Assembly: GCF_963668215.1 (NCBI RefSeq)
Contig: NZ_OY764190.1
Location: 2,294,001-2,358,000 of the forward strand
Length of the DNA: 64,000 nt
From: an uncultured Desulfosarcina sp.
GTDB taxonomy: Bacteria; Desulfobacterota; Desulfobacteria; Desulfobacterales; Desulfosarcinaceae
Direction of reading: 5' to 3'
Shown piece after piece: positions 36,903 through 44,828 of this stretch; position 1 is the stretch's first letter, and each line of letters starts with the position of its first letter. A model generated the notes under the pieces. It was not told the DNA's origin. It was given only the letters and a program-made list of their open reading frames with translations, and did not search any database. The position numbers and the translations under genes are program-made.

Positions 36903-37175
36903 GATATAGGCTTTTTGGCTTTTGCGCTAACCTTTCACCCGCTCGAAAGGTAGGCCGCCTTTCCGGGGTATGACTTTAACGACAAGGGTTCTCATGTAAA
37001 GGGAACCAATGTGGGTTGATCATACATCATGTGGATAGACATATCAAATAATTTTTTAAACCTAAAACTATCCGTGGCAACTTCAGGCGGGTGATGCCTC
37101 GGCATGCCGATATCGTGGCCCCGATGTTTTGGCAATGGTGCCGTCATGCTTTGGCTGATTCCCGGTCCATTACCT

Positions 37176-37994
37176 TTAAGAAAATTTGCGGAACAGAATT
37201 TCCCGTCGGGCCGAGTGACCGGCATCGGCCGGCATTTTTCGAGGATCCACGCCGCTTTCCTTCAGCGCATAAAGCTGCCTGAGCAGGGCGATATGCAATA
37301 CACACGGGATCAGTACCCGATACGCCGGCCCCAGCACATCGAACAGGGTCCACAATGCGGCGATCCCCAGTCCCACGGCTCCGGCGAAGGCCGCGGACCA
37401 GCGTGCCACGGATGTGCCGGCGATAAAGGTAATCCCCCGCTCGAGCGATGCCCGGGCCACCGCGCCGGCCACGATGAGCGACAATTTGTAGGAGACGATT
37501 CCACCTCCGGCGATGATTCCGGCCTGCAAAAGGGCCGTCGGAAACTCCTTGGGCAGATCCCCGACACCGGTTTCGGGCATGATGCCTTCGATCAATGTCT
37601 TTTTTTCCGTATCGTTCATCTTCTCCCAGGATTTTTCCAGCACTTTCATCAGAATCTGCTGCTCGACCTGATCGATGGGGTCGCCCTTGACGGTCTTCAC
37701 CTTTAGACGGGACGCCACTTTTAAAACGATATCCCGGTAGGTCACCCCCACCCCGCCGCGAACGATATTGAAAATCGTGTTCCCGCCGTACTTCTGGATT
37801 TCGGCGATAATCTCGTCCACGTACTTACTGTGGTCGGGGTGCCAGCGCCGGTATGGTTTGGTGCTCTTCAGTTGCGAGGAGACCCCGCCTTTTTGGGTGA
37901 GATACCCTACCAGATTATCCAGTTCTTCGCTGCTGCATTTTCTCAACAGAGGAATCAGATCGGGATCGGGTTCCCTGAGCTTGATTTCCGACAT
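37176..37994 (-). CDS. YaaW/UPF0174-family protein
   Basis: A 272-residue protein matching the E. coli YaaW family: DPDLIPLLRKCSSEELDNLV at the N-terminus, KYGGNTIFNIVRGGVGVTYRD near 68-88, EQQILMKVLEKSWEKM near 111, then two hydrophobic segments (about 155-200) and AYRVLIPCVLHIALLRQL near 228. Function of the family is unknown. GAGAAGCGC precedes the ATG. It lies 7 bases after the HTH-protein stop. Confidence 0.8.
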   Translation of the reverse strand: MSEIKLREPDPDLIPLLRKCSSEELDNLVGYLTQKGGVSSQLKSTKPYRRWHPDHSKYVDEIIAEIQKYGGNTIFNIVRGGVGVTYRDIVLKVASRLKVKTVKGDPIDQVEQQILMKVLEKSWEKMNDTEKKTLIEGIMPETGVGDLPKEFPTALLQAGIIAGGGIVSYKLSLIVAGAVARASLERGITFIAGTSVARWSAAFAGAVGLGIAALWTLFDVLGPAYRVLIPCVLHIALLRQLYALKESGVDPRKMPADAGHSARREILFRKFS

Positions 37995-38001
37995 GCGCTT
38001 C

Positions 38002-38451
38002 TCATTTCAATAGGGTTGCGATTCTGGTGGCCAGCGATGCGCTGACCTTCTCCCCCAATGCATTTTTGGCTGCAAATGATCCGGCAATCAGGGTAAGCAA
38101 GCCGCGAATGCCGGTTACCACGGCCTGCCCCACCTCCGGGGAGTCGAGGCCGATCTGAGCAGACACGTCGATGCTGCGGTCCGCCCCTTTGACCAGGGCG
38201 GCGAACACGTCCCATTGGGCTTTATCCAGAAGGATTCCCTGTCGTCCCAGATCATAAAACACTTCGTCCGGATCTTTGATCAGCCCCACAACCAGATAGA
38301 GCTGGAAAAAAAATTGTTCCCGTGGGTCGACCCCGGCTTCCCATCGTTTGACAGAGGTGGCCGGCGCCCCGACCAGGGAGCCGAATTGAGCCAGTGACAG
38401 GCCATAACGCGCTCTGATGGCGGTGATTTCCTCGCTGAGTGCTGTTTCCAT
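38002..38451 (-). CDS. HTH (Xre/antitoxin-like) DNA-binding protein with hydrophobic C-terminus
   Basis: A 149-residue protein. Residues 5-45 form a Cro/CI-type helix-turn-helix (EEITAIRARYGLSLAQFGSL, TSVKRWEAGVDP). The second half (about 75-149) is Gly/Ala-rich and ends in an amphipathic stretch; it resembles the YaaW-like and MamC-like neighbours in composition. I chose ATG 38451 behind AAAGG. It could regulate the cluster, but no operator was identified. Confidence 0.75.
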   Translation of the reverse strand: METALSEEITAIRARYGLSLAQFGSLVGAPATSVKRWEAGVDPREQFFFQLYLVVGLIKDPDEVFYDLGRQGILLDKAQWDVFAALVKGADRSIDVSAQIGLDSPEVGQAVVTGIRGLLTLIAGSFAAKNALGEKVSASLATRIATLLK

Positions 38452-38528
38452 GCAAGCCTTTCCGAACCGTGTGATCGTCGCACTGCAAAACAATAGGGAA
38501 CTGTCGCGTTGAAATCAACCGGAAACCA

Positions 38529-38993
38529 CTATTGACGAGAAGCCAATGTCTCGCCGTCGTCAGGAGATGCCTCGAGGATGTGTTTCAGCGCATCCAAATC
38601 CTTTCGATACTGTTCTTTGGCCAGCCGCAGGGCAATGGGTTTGGTATATTTGAAATAGCCGAGTTCGGCCTTGCAGCGGGTGGTCAGCGCCGTGCCGGCA
38701 TAGACCGGCTCGAAGGCCAGATGAAATTCACCTGTCACGGGGCCGCGCAGGGTTTTGGCCGAAAACGCACGGTTTTCTTCGAAGGCGGTCACCACGGCTT
38801 CGGTTTCTATGCGTTTTCCCATGAATTTAACCGTATAGCGATAGGTCGCCCCGACATCCATGGTCTCTCCCCGGGTCAGGCCGGCGTCCACCAGAATTTT
38901 CTGCCATTTGGTGTTATTGCTGATGTCGGTTGTAAAGGCAAACACATCTTCCAAGGGCCTGGCGATCACCACGCTCGTTTCGAATGTTGTCAT
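38529..38993 (-). CDS. SRPBCC-fold (START/polyketide cyclase-like) protein
   Basis: A 154-residue protein opening with TSVVIARPLEDVFAFTTDIS, NTKWQ, the usual start of SRPBCC proteins, followed by TYRYTVKFMGKRIETEAVV and a long C-terminal helix. The fold binds hydrophobic ligands; the ligand is unknown. It lies between the small membrane protein genes and the HTH gene. Confidence 0.8.
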   Translation of the reverse strand: MTTFETSVVIARPLEDVFAFTTDISNNTKWQKILVDAGLTRGETMDVGATYRYTVKFMGKRIETEAVVTAFEENRAFSAKTLRGPVTGEFHLAFEPVYAGTALTTRCKAELGYFKYTKPIALRLAKEQYRKDLDALKHILEASPDDGETLASRQ

Positions 38994-39091
38994 CCTTTTT
39001 GCCTTTCAATACTACCGGCCGGCACCCAGGCGCGGCTGGACGCCGGCCGACAATACCATCCACGGGTGGCCGTTGCCATTTTAAGGCTCGA

Positions 39092-39223
39092 TCAGGCCTT
39101 TTTCGTTTCCGGTTCTTTTTCGGCTTCTTTCTTTCCCGATTTTTTACCCGCCCTGTAAAGCAGGTAACCGGTGGCACCCAGAACAACCCACCCCAATGGG
39201 GTTACAAGTAGTGGTAAATGCAT
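39092..39223 (-). CDS. 43-residue single-helix membrane protein
   Basis: A very small gene with a perfect ribosome-binding site (AAGGAGGTGCTTGT before ATG 39223). The product has one helix (about 5-24, PLLVTPLGWVVLGATGYLLY) followed by a Lys/Glu-rich tail (KKSGKKEAEKEPETKK). Its shape matches the neighbour at 39305-39532. It could be a membrane-surface or compartment component. I know no family for it. Confidence 0.7.
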   Translation of the reverse strand: MHLPLLVTPLGWVVLGATGYLLYRAGKKSGKKEAEKEPETKKA

Positions 39224-39304
39224 ACAAGCACCTCCTTTTGGTATTGGATTCGCCCCACCGATACGGTCTTGCGGGGCGACCCGTTGGTATATTCACCGAA
39301 ACGG

Positions 39305-39532
39305 CTAGGCCTTTTCCTTTGCTTCGTCTTCTTTGCTGGAAAATTCCTCACGCACGGCGGCGGCGGCTTTTTGGGTCGCCGATTTCACTTTAGCGGCATT
39401 TTCACAAGCCGCATCCTTCAGCTTTGAAGCCTTCTCCGCAGCAACTTCCTTAAACTTTTTCACGCTTCCGCTATTGGTCACCAACCCGGCGACGACAAAA
39501 CCGGCCGCGAAACCGAGAATCGCTCTAATCAT
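39305..39532 (-). CDS. 75-residue YtxH-like membrane-anchored coiled-coil protein
   Basis: One N-terminal helix (MIRAILGFAAGFVVAGLVTN) is followed by an Ala/Lys/Glu-rich amphipathic helix (about 24-75) without Pro, typical of YtxH-like or late-embryogenesis-like coiled coils. TAGGAGGTGATACC precedes the ATG. It precedes the 43-residue protein in the same transcript. Function unknown. Confidence 0.75.
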   Translation of the reverse strand: MIRAILGFAAGFVVAGLVTNSGSVKKFKEVAAEKASKLKDAACENAAKVKSATQKAAAAVREEFSSKEDEAKEKA

Positions 39533-39640
39533 GGTATCACCTCCTAATCGGGATTTTTATGCAATTCAATTTATACAGTGTTACGAGTCTATAACACATG
39601 TATAATTGTTTGCCACTTTGGTGTCAAATGTTTTTTGAAC

Positions 39641-39696
39641 GGTGAACAGTGGTCGGTGAACAGTGGTCGGTGAACAGTGGTCGGTGAACAGTGATC
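39641..39696. repeat. Four tandem copies of a 14-bp repeat
   Basis: GGTGAACAGTGGTC occurs three times in exact register and a fourth time with one change (GTGATC). Degenerate GGTGAAC and GTGAACTGTGAA units continue to about 39730. Related words lie at 47237-47277 after another ATPase gene. Confidence 0.9.
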
Positions 39697-39789
39697 AGTG
39701 GTCAGTGAACGGTGAACGGTGAACTGTGAAGGAGGGGCGAGGAATGAGGGGCGAGGGATGAGCGTTAGCCGTCACCGGTGACAAAAGGA

Positions 39790-41889
39790 TTACCGTTTGC
39801 CGTTCGTCCGATTACTCAAGGCGGCGTATCCCAAAATACTGACGGTGCTCATGTTATGCAACAGTGCCGAGGCAACGGCCGGGATGACGCCCAAGGTAGC
39901 CATCAGGAGAACGATGGAGTTGAATCCCACGGCGGACTTGAAACAGTTTTCGATTACCACGCGCGTTTGGGTCGCTACCTGACGGGCCTTGAGCAAGGCC
40001 TCCAGATCGTCTTCCAAAAGAAGCACCATGGCAGCCTCCTTGGCCAGGTTCGATCCGTCGGGCATGCAGATCCCCACCTGGGCGGTGATCATGGCCGGCG
40101 CGTCGTTGACGCCGTCGCCCACAAAGGCCACCGTGCACCCATCGTCTTTCAACTCCTTGACGATCCGGGACTTGTCTTCCGGTTTCATCTCCCAGTGAAG
40201 TTCGCTGACGTCGTCGAGCGGGCCGATGACGGCCTGGGCCGTATCCCTGTGGTCGCCGGTAAGCACGACAATCCGGCGGATACCGGTGGCTTTGAGCCCC
40301 CGCAGGACCGCCGGCGCTTCGGGCCGCAGGTCGTCCCGAAACGCAATCACGCCTTCCAGAACCCCGGACCGGCTGATATACAACAGGTTGTTCCCCTCCC
40401 GACGCAGACGATCCGCCAATGCGCTGACGCCGCTGCAATCGACGCCTTCGTCATCCTGCAAAAAATGCAGGCTGCCCGCCAGAACACGCTGGTCCTCGAC
40501 ATAGGCGGAAACCCCGTGGGCCACGATATAGTCGACATTGGACATGGCCGGCAGTTCCAGCCCGCGCTCTTGGGCGGCCTGCATCACCGCATGGGCCACC
40601 GGATGGGCGTAATGCTGCTCCGCGGCAGCCGCCAGCGCCAGCAGTGCATCCGCCGTCAAATCTCCGGTCGATACGACATCGGTTACCTGCAGCACACCGT
40701 TGGTCAGGGTGCCGGTCTTGTCGAGCACAAGGGTGTCGATCCCGGCCAGGGCGTCCAGGGCCTGGGCGCCTTTGACCAGAACGCCGCTTTTGGCCGCATC
40801 GTACATGGCCGTTTTCACGGCGACGGGGTTGGCCAACTTGATGGCGCAGGAATAGTCGACGGTCAATACGGCGGTCGCCCGGGCAATATCGCCGGTGAGA
40901 AGAAAGATGGCCGTGCCCAGGGCCAGGGTAACCGGAACCAGTTTGTCGGCCAGTTCGGCGCTGCGGGTCTGGGATTCCGATTTCGAGCGCAGGGAGTTTT
41001 CCATGAACCGCGTAATGCGGGCCATGCTCGTTTCAGAGCCGACCTGCTCGGCCAGGATAACCAGTCTTCCCTCTTCGACCACGGAGCCGGAGAGCGCCTC
41101 CCTGCCCGAAAAAAGGTGAACAGAAACCGACTCACCCGTTATGGAACTCTGGTTTACCGACGCTTCGCCGTCTTCTACCGTGCCGTCCACGGGGATGATG
41201 TCGCCGGGGCCGCAGACCACTTTGTCGCCGACAACCACCTTGGCGATGGGGATGCGAATTTCCTCGCCGTTGCGCTGGACCCATACATGCTCAACCTGGG
41301 GGCGCAGCAGGCTCTTGAGCAGTTCGGTCGAACGGTTTTCCGAACTGGCCTCCAGGTATTCGCCCATGGCCAGAAGGGTAACGATTGAATTGGATGTGAA
41401 GAAGTCTCCACGGGCCAGAGACAGACCCACGGCTGCGGCATCGAGGGTTTCTACTTTGACGCCTTGATTAAAAAAGGTGTCCACGCCCTTTACAATGACC
41501 GGCAGCCCCAGCAGCAGGCTCAGCGGCGCCGCAACTTCCAGCGGTGCCTTCAGCCCGGCTAAAGTCAGGGCGCCCTTGATGAAAACATCGGCCAGTTCGG
41601 GCGAATTGCTGTCATCCACCGCCCGGGTTGCATACACATCGGACGGAAGATGGCGGAGCGTAGTGAGAATTTTTTCCCGACTTGCCGGCGATCCATCATA
41701 TTCCACAACCACGCTGGCGGCCCGGCCGTTGATCCGCACCCGCCGGACACCGGGTAAATTTTCGACCACCGCCTGAAAATAGGCGTTGTCCAACAAAGGA
41801 TCGTAAAGGGCCGGAAAATGGATCCGTATTCTCTCGGCGAGTTCGTGAACGATGCGAAAGCGTGGGATATCGCTGCTTGATTTTGACAC
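39790..41889 (-). CDS. Heavy-metal P-type ATPase, candidate ferrosome ATPase (FezB-like)
   Basis: A 699-residue P1B-type ATPase. An N-terminal HMA2-like domain (about 10-80, no CxxC) is followed by two helix pairs, actuator motif TGES at 251-254, an unusual sixth-helix motif SCAIKLANP at 347-355 in place of CPC, phosphorylation Asp390 in DKTGT, and GDGVNDAPA. The missing CPC points to a non-classical P1B group; FezB of ferrosome clusters was placed in P1B-6. Neighbours are small glycine-rich membrane proteins, as in fez clusters. Iron loading of an intracellular compartment is the inferred role. The C-terminus is short (SNRTNGKR). Confidence 0.82.
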   Translation of the reverse strand: MSKSSSDIPRFRIVHELAERIRIHFPALYDPLLDNAYFQAVVENLPGVRRVRINGRAASVVVEYDGSPASREKILTTLRHLPSDVYATRAVDDSNSPELADVFIKGALTLAGLKAPLEVAAPLSLLLGLPVIVKGVDTFFNQGVKVETLDAAAVGLSLARGDFFTSNSIVTLLAMGEYLEASSENRSTELLKSLLRPQVEHVWVQRNGEEIRIPIAKVVVGDKVVCGPGDIIPVDGTVEDGEASVNQSSITGESVSVHLFSGREALSGSVVEEGRLVILAEQVGSETSMARITRFMENSLRSKSESQTRSAELADKLVPVTLALGTAIFLLTGDIARATAVLTVDYSCAIKLANPVAVKTAMYDAAKSGVLVKGAQALDALAGIDTLVLDKTGTLTNGVLQVTDVVSTGDLTADALLALAAAAEQHYAHPVAHAVMQAAQERGLELPAMSNVDYIVAHGVSAYVEDQRVLAGSLHFLQDDEGVDCSGVSALADRLRREGNNLLYISRSGVLEGVIAFRDDLRPEAPAVLRGLKATGIRRIVVLTGDHRDTAQAVIGPLDDVSELHWEMKPEDKSRIVKELKDDGCTVAFVGDGVNDAPAMITAQVGICMPDGSNLAKEAAMVLLLEDDLEALLKARQVATQTRVVIENCFKSAVGFNSIVLLMATLGVIPAVASALLHNMSTVSILGYAALSNRTNGKR

Positions 41890-41904
41890 GGCAATAGTAA
41901 GGGC

Positions 41905-42138
41905 CTACCCGGTTTTGGGTTGATACAAGGTATAATGCCAGTAAGAAAATCCGATCAAAGCCAGGCCGGAGCCGATATGCACCCGGCTGCCCTCCCGGCC
42001 CATGAATCCGGTGACCAGAAGGGTCCCCATGGAGGCTACCATTCCGATTTTAGCCAGCTCGCGCTTTTCCTTGTTCGAGAGGAAAGGCTTTTTCTCGGGC
42101 GATTTTCGTTGCGACATACGTTCCAGATTGTCCGGCAT
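41905..42138 (-). CDS. Small membrane protein next to the FezB-like ATPase
   Basis: A 77-residue protein with a basic N-terminus (LERMSQRKSPEKKPFLSNKEKR) and two helices (about 30-48 and 55-70, GLALIGFSYWHYTLYQ). ATG 42138 follows AGAGGTGAGAAA. Its stop lies 15 bases before the ATPase start, so the two are probably co-translated. It may be an ATPase partner; I know no family. Confidence 0.72.
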   Translation of the reverse strand: MPDNLERMSQRKSPEKKPFLSNKEKRELAKIGMVASMGTLLVTGFMGREGSRVHIGSGLALIGFSYWHYTLYQPKTG

Positions 42139-42269
42139 TTTTCTCACCTCTTGGCATCGCAGGGAAATCACCGCCGTATAGGCGGTGCCCCGCCATTTCC
42201 ACCGCATCGGTGGAAACGACGGGAAGGGGCATGCAATGAAAGGTTATGGGGCGGTTTTTGCCGGGGCGA

Positions 42270-42653
42270 TCAGGTCATGCTCTTTTCGGCCTTGGCGTCC
42301 CGTACTTTTTCCTTGATCTCTTCGATTCCGCCGACGACGGCCGACCAGGCAGCAACGGTTCCCTTGATCACGGCATTTTGAACCGTCTGGTTGGTTACCA
42401 GCAGCGTCACGCCGGCGCCGAGCAGCAGTCCCTTGATGTAGCTGGGGTTGGAGTAATCAAACCAGGTTCCCAGGGTGGATGTCTGCGTCGTAGGGATCAG
42501 ACTCCGTTCCCGGATGGCCGCGTCCGGCGTTCTCATATAGACTGCCTGGCCGTCGGGAGTCGTCTGGTAATAGGTTTGGTAATAATTCTGGCCGGTCGAC
42601 TGCTGCGCCGGTGGATAAACGGGATATGCATTGGCATCGTATGGGCTGGACAT
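42270..42653 (-). CDS. Tyr/Gln/Pro-rich membrane-anchored protein
   Basis: A 127-residue protein. The N-terminal 45 residues are rich in Tyr, Gln and Pro (PVYPPAQQSTGQNYYQTYYQ); a glycine-containing helix follows (YIKGLLLGAGVTLLVTNQ), then an amphipathic tail (GGIEEIKEKVRDAKAE). The helix closely resembles that of the 334-residue protein (FWKGALIGAVLTVLLTSE), so the two share an anchor module with different low-complexity arms. ATG 42653 overlaps the stop of the MamC-like gene by one base (TGATG). Confidence 0.72.
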   Translation of the reverse strand: MSSPYDANAYPVYPPAQQSTGQNYYQTYYQTTPDGQAVYMRTPDAAIRERSLIPTTQTSTLGTWFDYSNPSYIKGLLLGAGVTLLVTNQTVQNAVIKGTVAAWSAVVGGIEEIKEKVRDAKAEKSMT

Positions 42654-43135
42654 CACACCTCCTTTTCCGCGGCGGGTTTGGCTTTGGATGCGGGTTTGGC
42701 CTTGGCCTTGGCTTTCGGTTTGGTTCTATTTGCCGGTTTGGCCACTTTTTTGGCCGCCGGCGCTTTTTTCGTCTCCGGCTTGACCGTTGCCGGTGCGGGT
42801 TTGGGCTCGAAAGCCGTATCGTACAGGTATTTGGTGGCCGTGGCCGTGGTCAGCAGGCCCACCACGGAAAGCAGACCGCCGAGCCTGAGCGCACCGACGA
42901 CTGCCGTCGCCGCAGCCGTGGCGATCCCGGCACCGGCCGAATCGCGGATCACATTTTTTACCGCTTCGCTTTTTTCGATTTCTCCGCTATTCAAGCGTCG
43001 GATATTGGCCGCCGCCGATGCGGAGCCCCCGACAATCATTCCAACCCCGCCCATGGCCAGGGCCGAGGACGTCGTCGTTGCCGGTCGGGGCGGCGTTATG
43101 CCGGTCGGGTAGTGGGTAAAGCGTGAGTTATCCAT
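42653..43135 (-). CDS. MamC-like small membrane protein with Lys/Ala/Pro tail (copy B)
   Basis: A 160-residue protein. Residues about 24-105 (GGVGMIVGGSASAAANIRRL, GEIEKSEAVKNVIRDSAGAG, two helices and ATKYLYDTAF) line up with magnetosome protein MamC (GG motif, KN-x-R-L, TEAAIDTGKE, GAGLATALSAVA, AAKYAWD). The C-terminal 50 residues are a Lys/Ala/Pro-rich tail likely to be cytoplasmic and basic. AAGGAGCGTTACC precedes the ATG. MamC sits in magnetosome membranes and influences crystal size; here no other mam gene is present, so a ferrosome-type role is inferred. Confidence 0.75.
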   Translation of the reverse strand: MDNSRFTHYPTGITPPRPATTTSSALAMGGVGMIVGGSASAAANIRRLNSGEIEKSEAVKNVIRDSAGAGIATAAATAVVGALRLGGLLSVVGLLTTATATKYLYDTAFEPKPAPATVKPETKKAPAAKKVAKPANRTKPKAKAKAKPASKAKPAAEKEV

Positions 43136-43161
43136 GGTAACGCTCCTTACGGTTTTGTTGT

Positions 43162-44166
43162 TCAGGTCGCATCGGCTTTCGTTCCCGCATCAGCCGCCGG
43201 TGAATCGCTTTTGTGAAAGGCGCCGAAAATACCGCCAAGGGTGCCGGCGACAGCGGTTTTAACGGTTTCGCTGGTCAGAAGCACCGTCAATACGGCGCCG
43301 ATCAAGGCGCCTTTCCAGAACTGAGTGTCGAACCCACTGTACAGGGCGGCGATTTTGTTCACGTCCGGCTGCTCGCCGTTGGCGATGTCCTTGACCACGT
43401 CGGCAATATGGCCGTAGTGTTCGGCATTGAATGCTGGTGCGGTCTGTTCGGCGGCTGCATGGGCCTGGGGGGCGCCGGGATAGGGCGCATAATAGCCGGG
43501 AGCCCCTTCATAAACCGGCGCTGTGCCCATGGGGCCCATTCCGGGAGGCGGTTGATATCCGGGCGGCGCCATGGTCGGCCCGTAGGCTGGATTCATGCCC
43601 GCGTAAGCCATGCCCTGGGGCGGCGGTTGATATCCCGGTGGGACAGCGGGACCCCCGGGGGGCATTCCCATACCGGCGTAGGCCGTTTGCTGGGGCGGTA
43701 CCTGGTGTCCCGGCTGCCCGGTAGGGCTGCCGCCGGCCATGGTCGGCCCGTAGGCCGGATTCATGCCTGCGTAGGCCATGCCCTGGGGCGGCGGCTGATA
43801 GGCGGGCTGTCCCATGCTGCCGTTGCCCGCCATCGCTTCGCCGGGAGTCCCGTTCATGGTACCATGGCCCATGGTCCCCGGTGCGGGTTGCCCCTGGGCG
43901 GGGCCGCCATAGCTGCCGGCAGCGGCCGGGTCTGCCATCCCGGCCGGCGCTCCCTGGACGTTGCCTGCCGAGGTGGGGTCATTGGCCGTTTCGGGACGTC
44001 CCATGACATACCCTTCCGAATTGTAACGGGGGATGTCATAGGCGTTCATGGCTCCGATTTGTTCACCGGCCCCACCCGGGAATCCCGTCGGCGGTCCCTG
44101 CCGGCCGGACGATGCACCGCCCGAGGACGCCGCATCCTGGCAGCCACCTTCATCATGGTCGCTCAT
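43162..44166 (-). CDS. Pro/Gly/Gln/Tyr-rich repeat protein with C-terminal membrane anchor
   Basis: A 334-residue protein. Residues about 1-240 are low complexity with repeated GYQPPPQGMAYAGMNPAYGP units. About 240-290 is a folded-looking helical segment (HYGHIADVVKDIANGEQPDV). A single helix follows (FWKGALIGAVLTVLLTSE, GTLGGIFGAF) and a polar tail. Low-complexity Pro/Tyr/Gly arms of this kind often mediate self-association. Together with the 127-residue protein it may coat or organise the compartment. AGGAGGCAAAC precedes ATG 44166. Confidence 0.78.
   Translation of the reverse strand: MSDHDEGGCQDAASSGGASSGRQGPPTGFPGGAGEQIGAMNAYDIPRYNSEGYVMGRPETANDPTSAGNVQGAPAGMADPAAAGSYGGPAQGQPAPGTMGHGTMNGTPGEAMAGNGSMGQPAYQPPPQGMAYAGMNPAYGPTMAGGSPTGQPGHQVPPQQTAYAGMGMPPGGPAVPPGYQPPPQGMAYAGMNPAYGPTMAPPGYQPPPGMGPMGTAPVYEGAPGYYAPYPGAPQAHAAAEQTAPAFNAEHYGHIADVVKDIANGEQPDVNKIAALYSGFDTQFWKGALIGAVLTVLLTSETVKTAVAGTLGGIFGAFHKSDSPAADAGTKADAT
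43570..43632. repeat. Direct repeat inside the Pro/Gly/Tyr-rich gene (copy 1)
   Basis: A 63-bp stretch repeated with a few changes at 43738-43800; both encode the PQGMAYAGMNPAYGPTM unit. It shows recent expansion of the low-complexity arm. Confidence 0.85.
43738..43800. repeat. Direct repeat inside the Pro/Gly/Tyr-rich gene (copy 2)
   Basis: Partner of 43570-43632, differing at about five positions. Confidence 0.85.
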
Positions 44167-44432
44167 GTTTGCCTCCTAAGGTTAGAATTGAAATTGGTAT
44201 CGAAAAAACGGTTGCCGCGTTAGTTTCACAACGAGAGAAAATGGTTTGGCGTATGGGAAGAGATGGTAGAATCGAGTGCCGTTCAGCTTGAGGGAGTGCA
44301 GCATTCGGGAAGAGGGTCGATACCCAATCCAAACATATTGTTTCATTTATCATAAGTGTTCAACCGCCGTCAAATGCGAACGTTCATACAAAACGCCGTT
44401 CCCCGTCAACAGATATACCGTAACGGTTTGTA

Positions 44433-44828
44433 TCAATTTTGACGGATACGCTTCAGAAACGTATCGGCCATGTTGGTCAAAAGCGACCGCAAGCGTTCGG
44501 TATCTCCGGTCGTCATCAGTTCGTCCAGCCATGCCGGGGGCCAGACGGCGGGATCGTATTCCAGAACCAGCGTCCGTCCCGGCACGTTCAGGTGTAAGTC
44601 GTTGAGGCCGGGGACCATGGCCGGATTGTCGAGAATGGCGCGCCCGTCGGTTGGCGGCCGGAAATCGCCGGCGAATAGGGCTTTCGCCCAATCGCCGGGA
44701 TTTTCCTTCATGTCCCGTATTGCGGGATCAAAAAATAATTTAGTGGCGAAGCGGAGACGAATCCGCCCCGGTATATGGTGCGCTACCCGGAGGTACCGCC
44801 GTAATGCCATCAGACGTTTCAATTCCAT
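44433..44828 (-). CDS. HMA2-like domain protein
   Basis: A 131-residue protein. HHIPGRIRLRFATKLF near 17-32 matches the HMA2-type motif at the N-termini of two ATPases in this cluster (HELAERIRIHFP, KHAMAGRIRYRLP), followed by VPGLNDLHLNVPGRTLVLEYDP like a ferredoxin-fold second half. There is no CxxC, so metal binding through Cys is unlikely. It overlaps the 3' end of the second ATPase gene by 89 bases. A standalone regulatory or docking copy of the ATPase domain is plausible. Confidence 0.72.
   Translation of the reverse strand: MELKRLMALRRYLRVAHHIPGRIRLRFATKLFFDPAIRDMKENPGDWAKALFAGDFRPPTDGRAILDNPAMVPGLNDLHLNVPGRTLVLEYDPAVWPPAWLDELMTTGDTERLRSLLTNMADTFLKRIRQN

Noticed and set aside
39641..39730. 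CRISPR-like array
   Set aside because: The unit is 14 bp in head-to-tail copies without spacers, and there are no cas genes nearby.
35679..44166. Magnetosome island
   Set aside because: Two proteins resemble MamC, but I see no mamA, mamB, mamM, mamE, mamK or mad genes, and the ATPase setting fits ferrosomes better.
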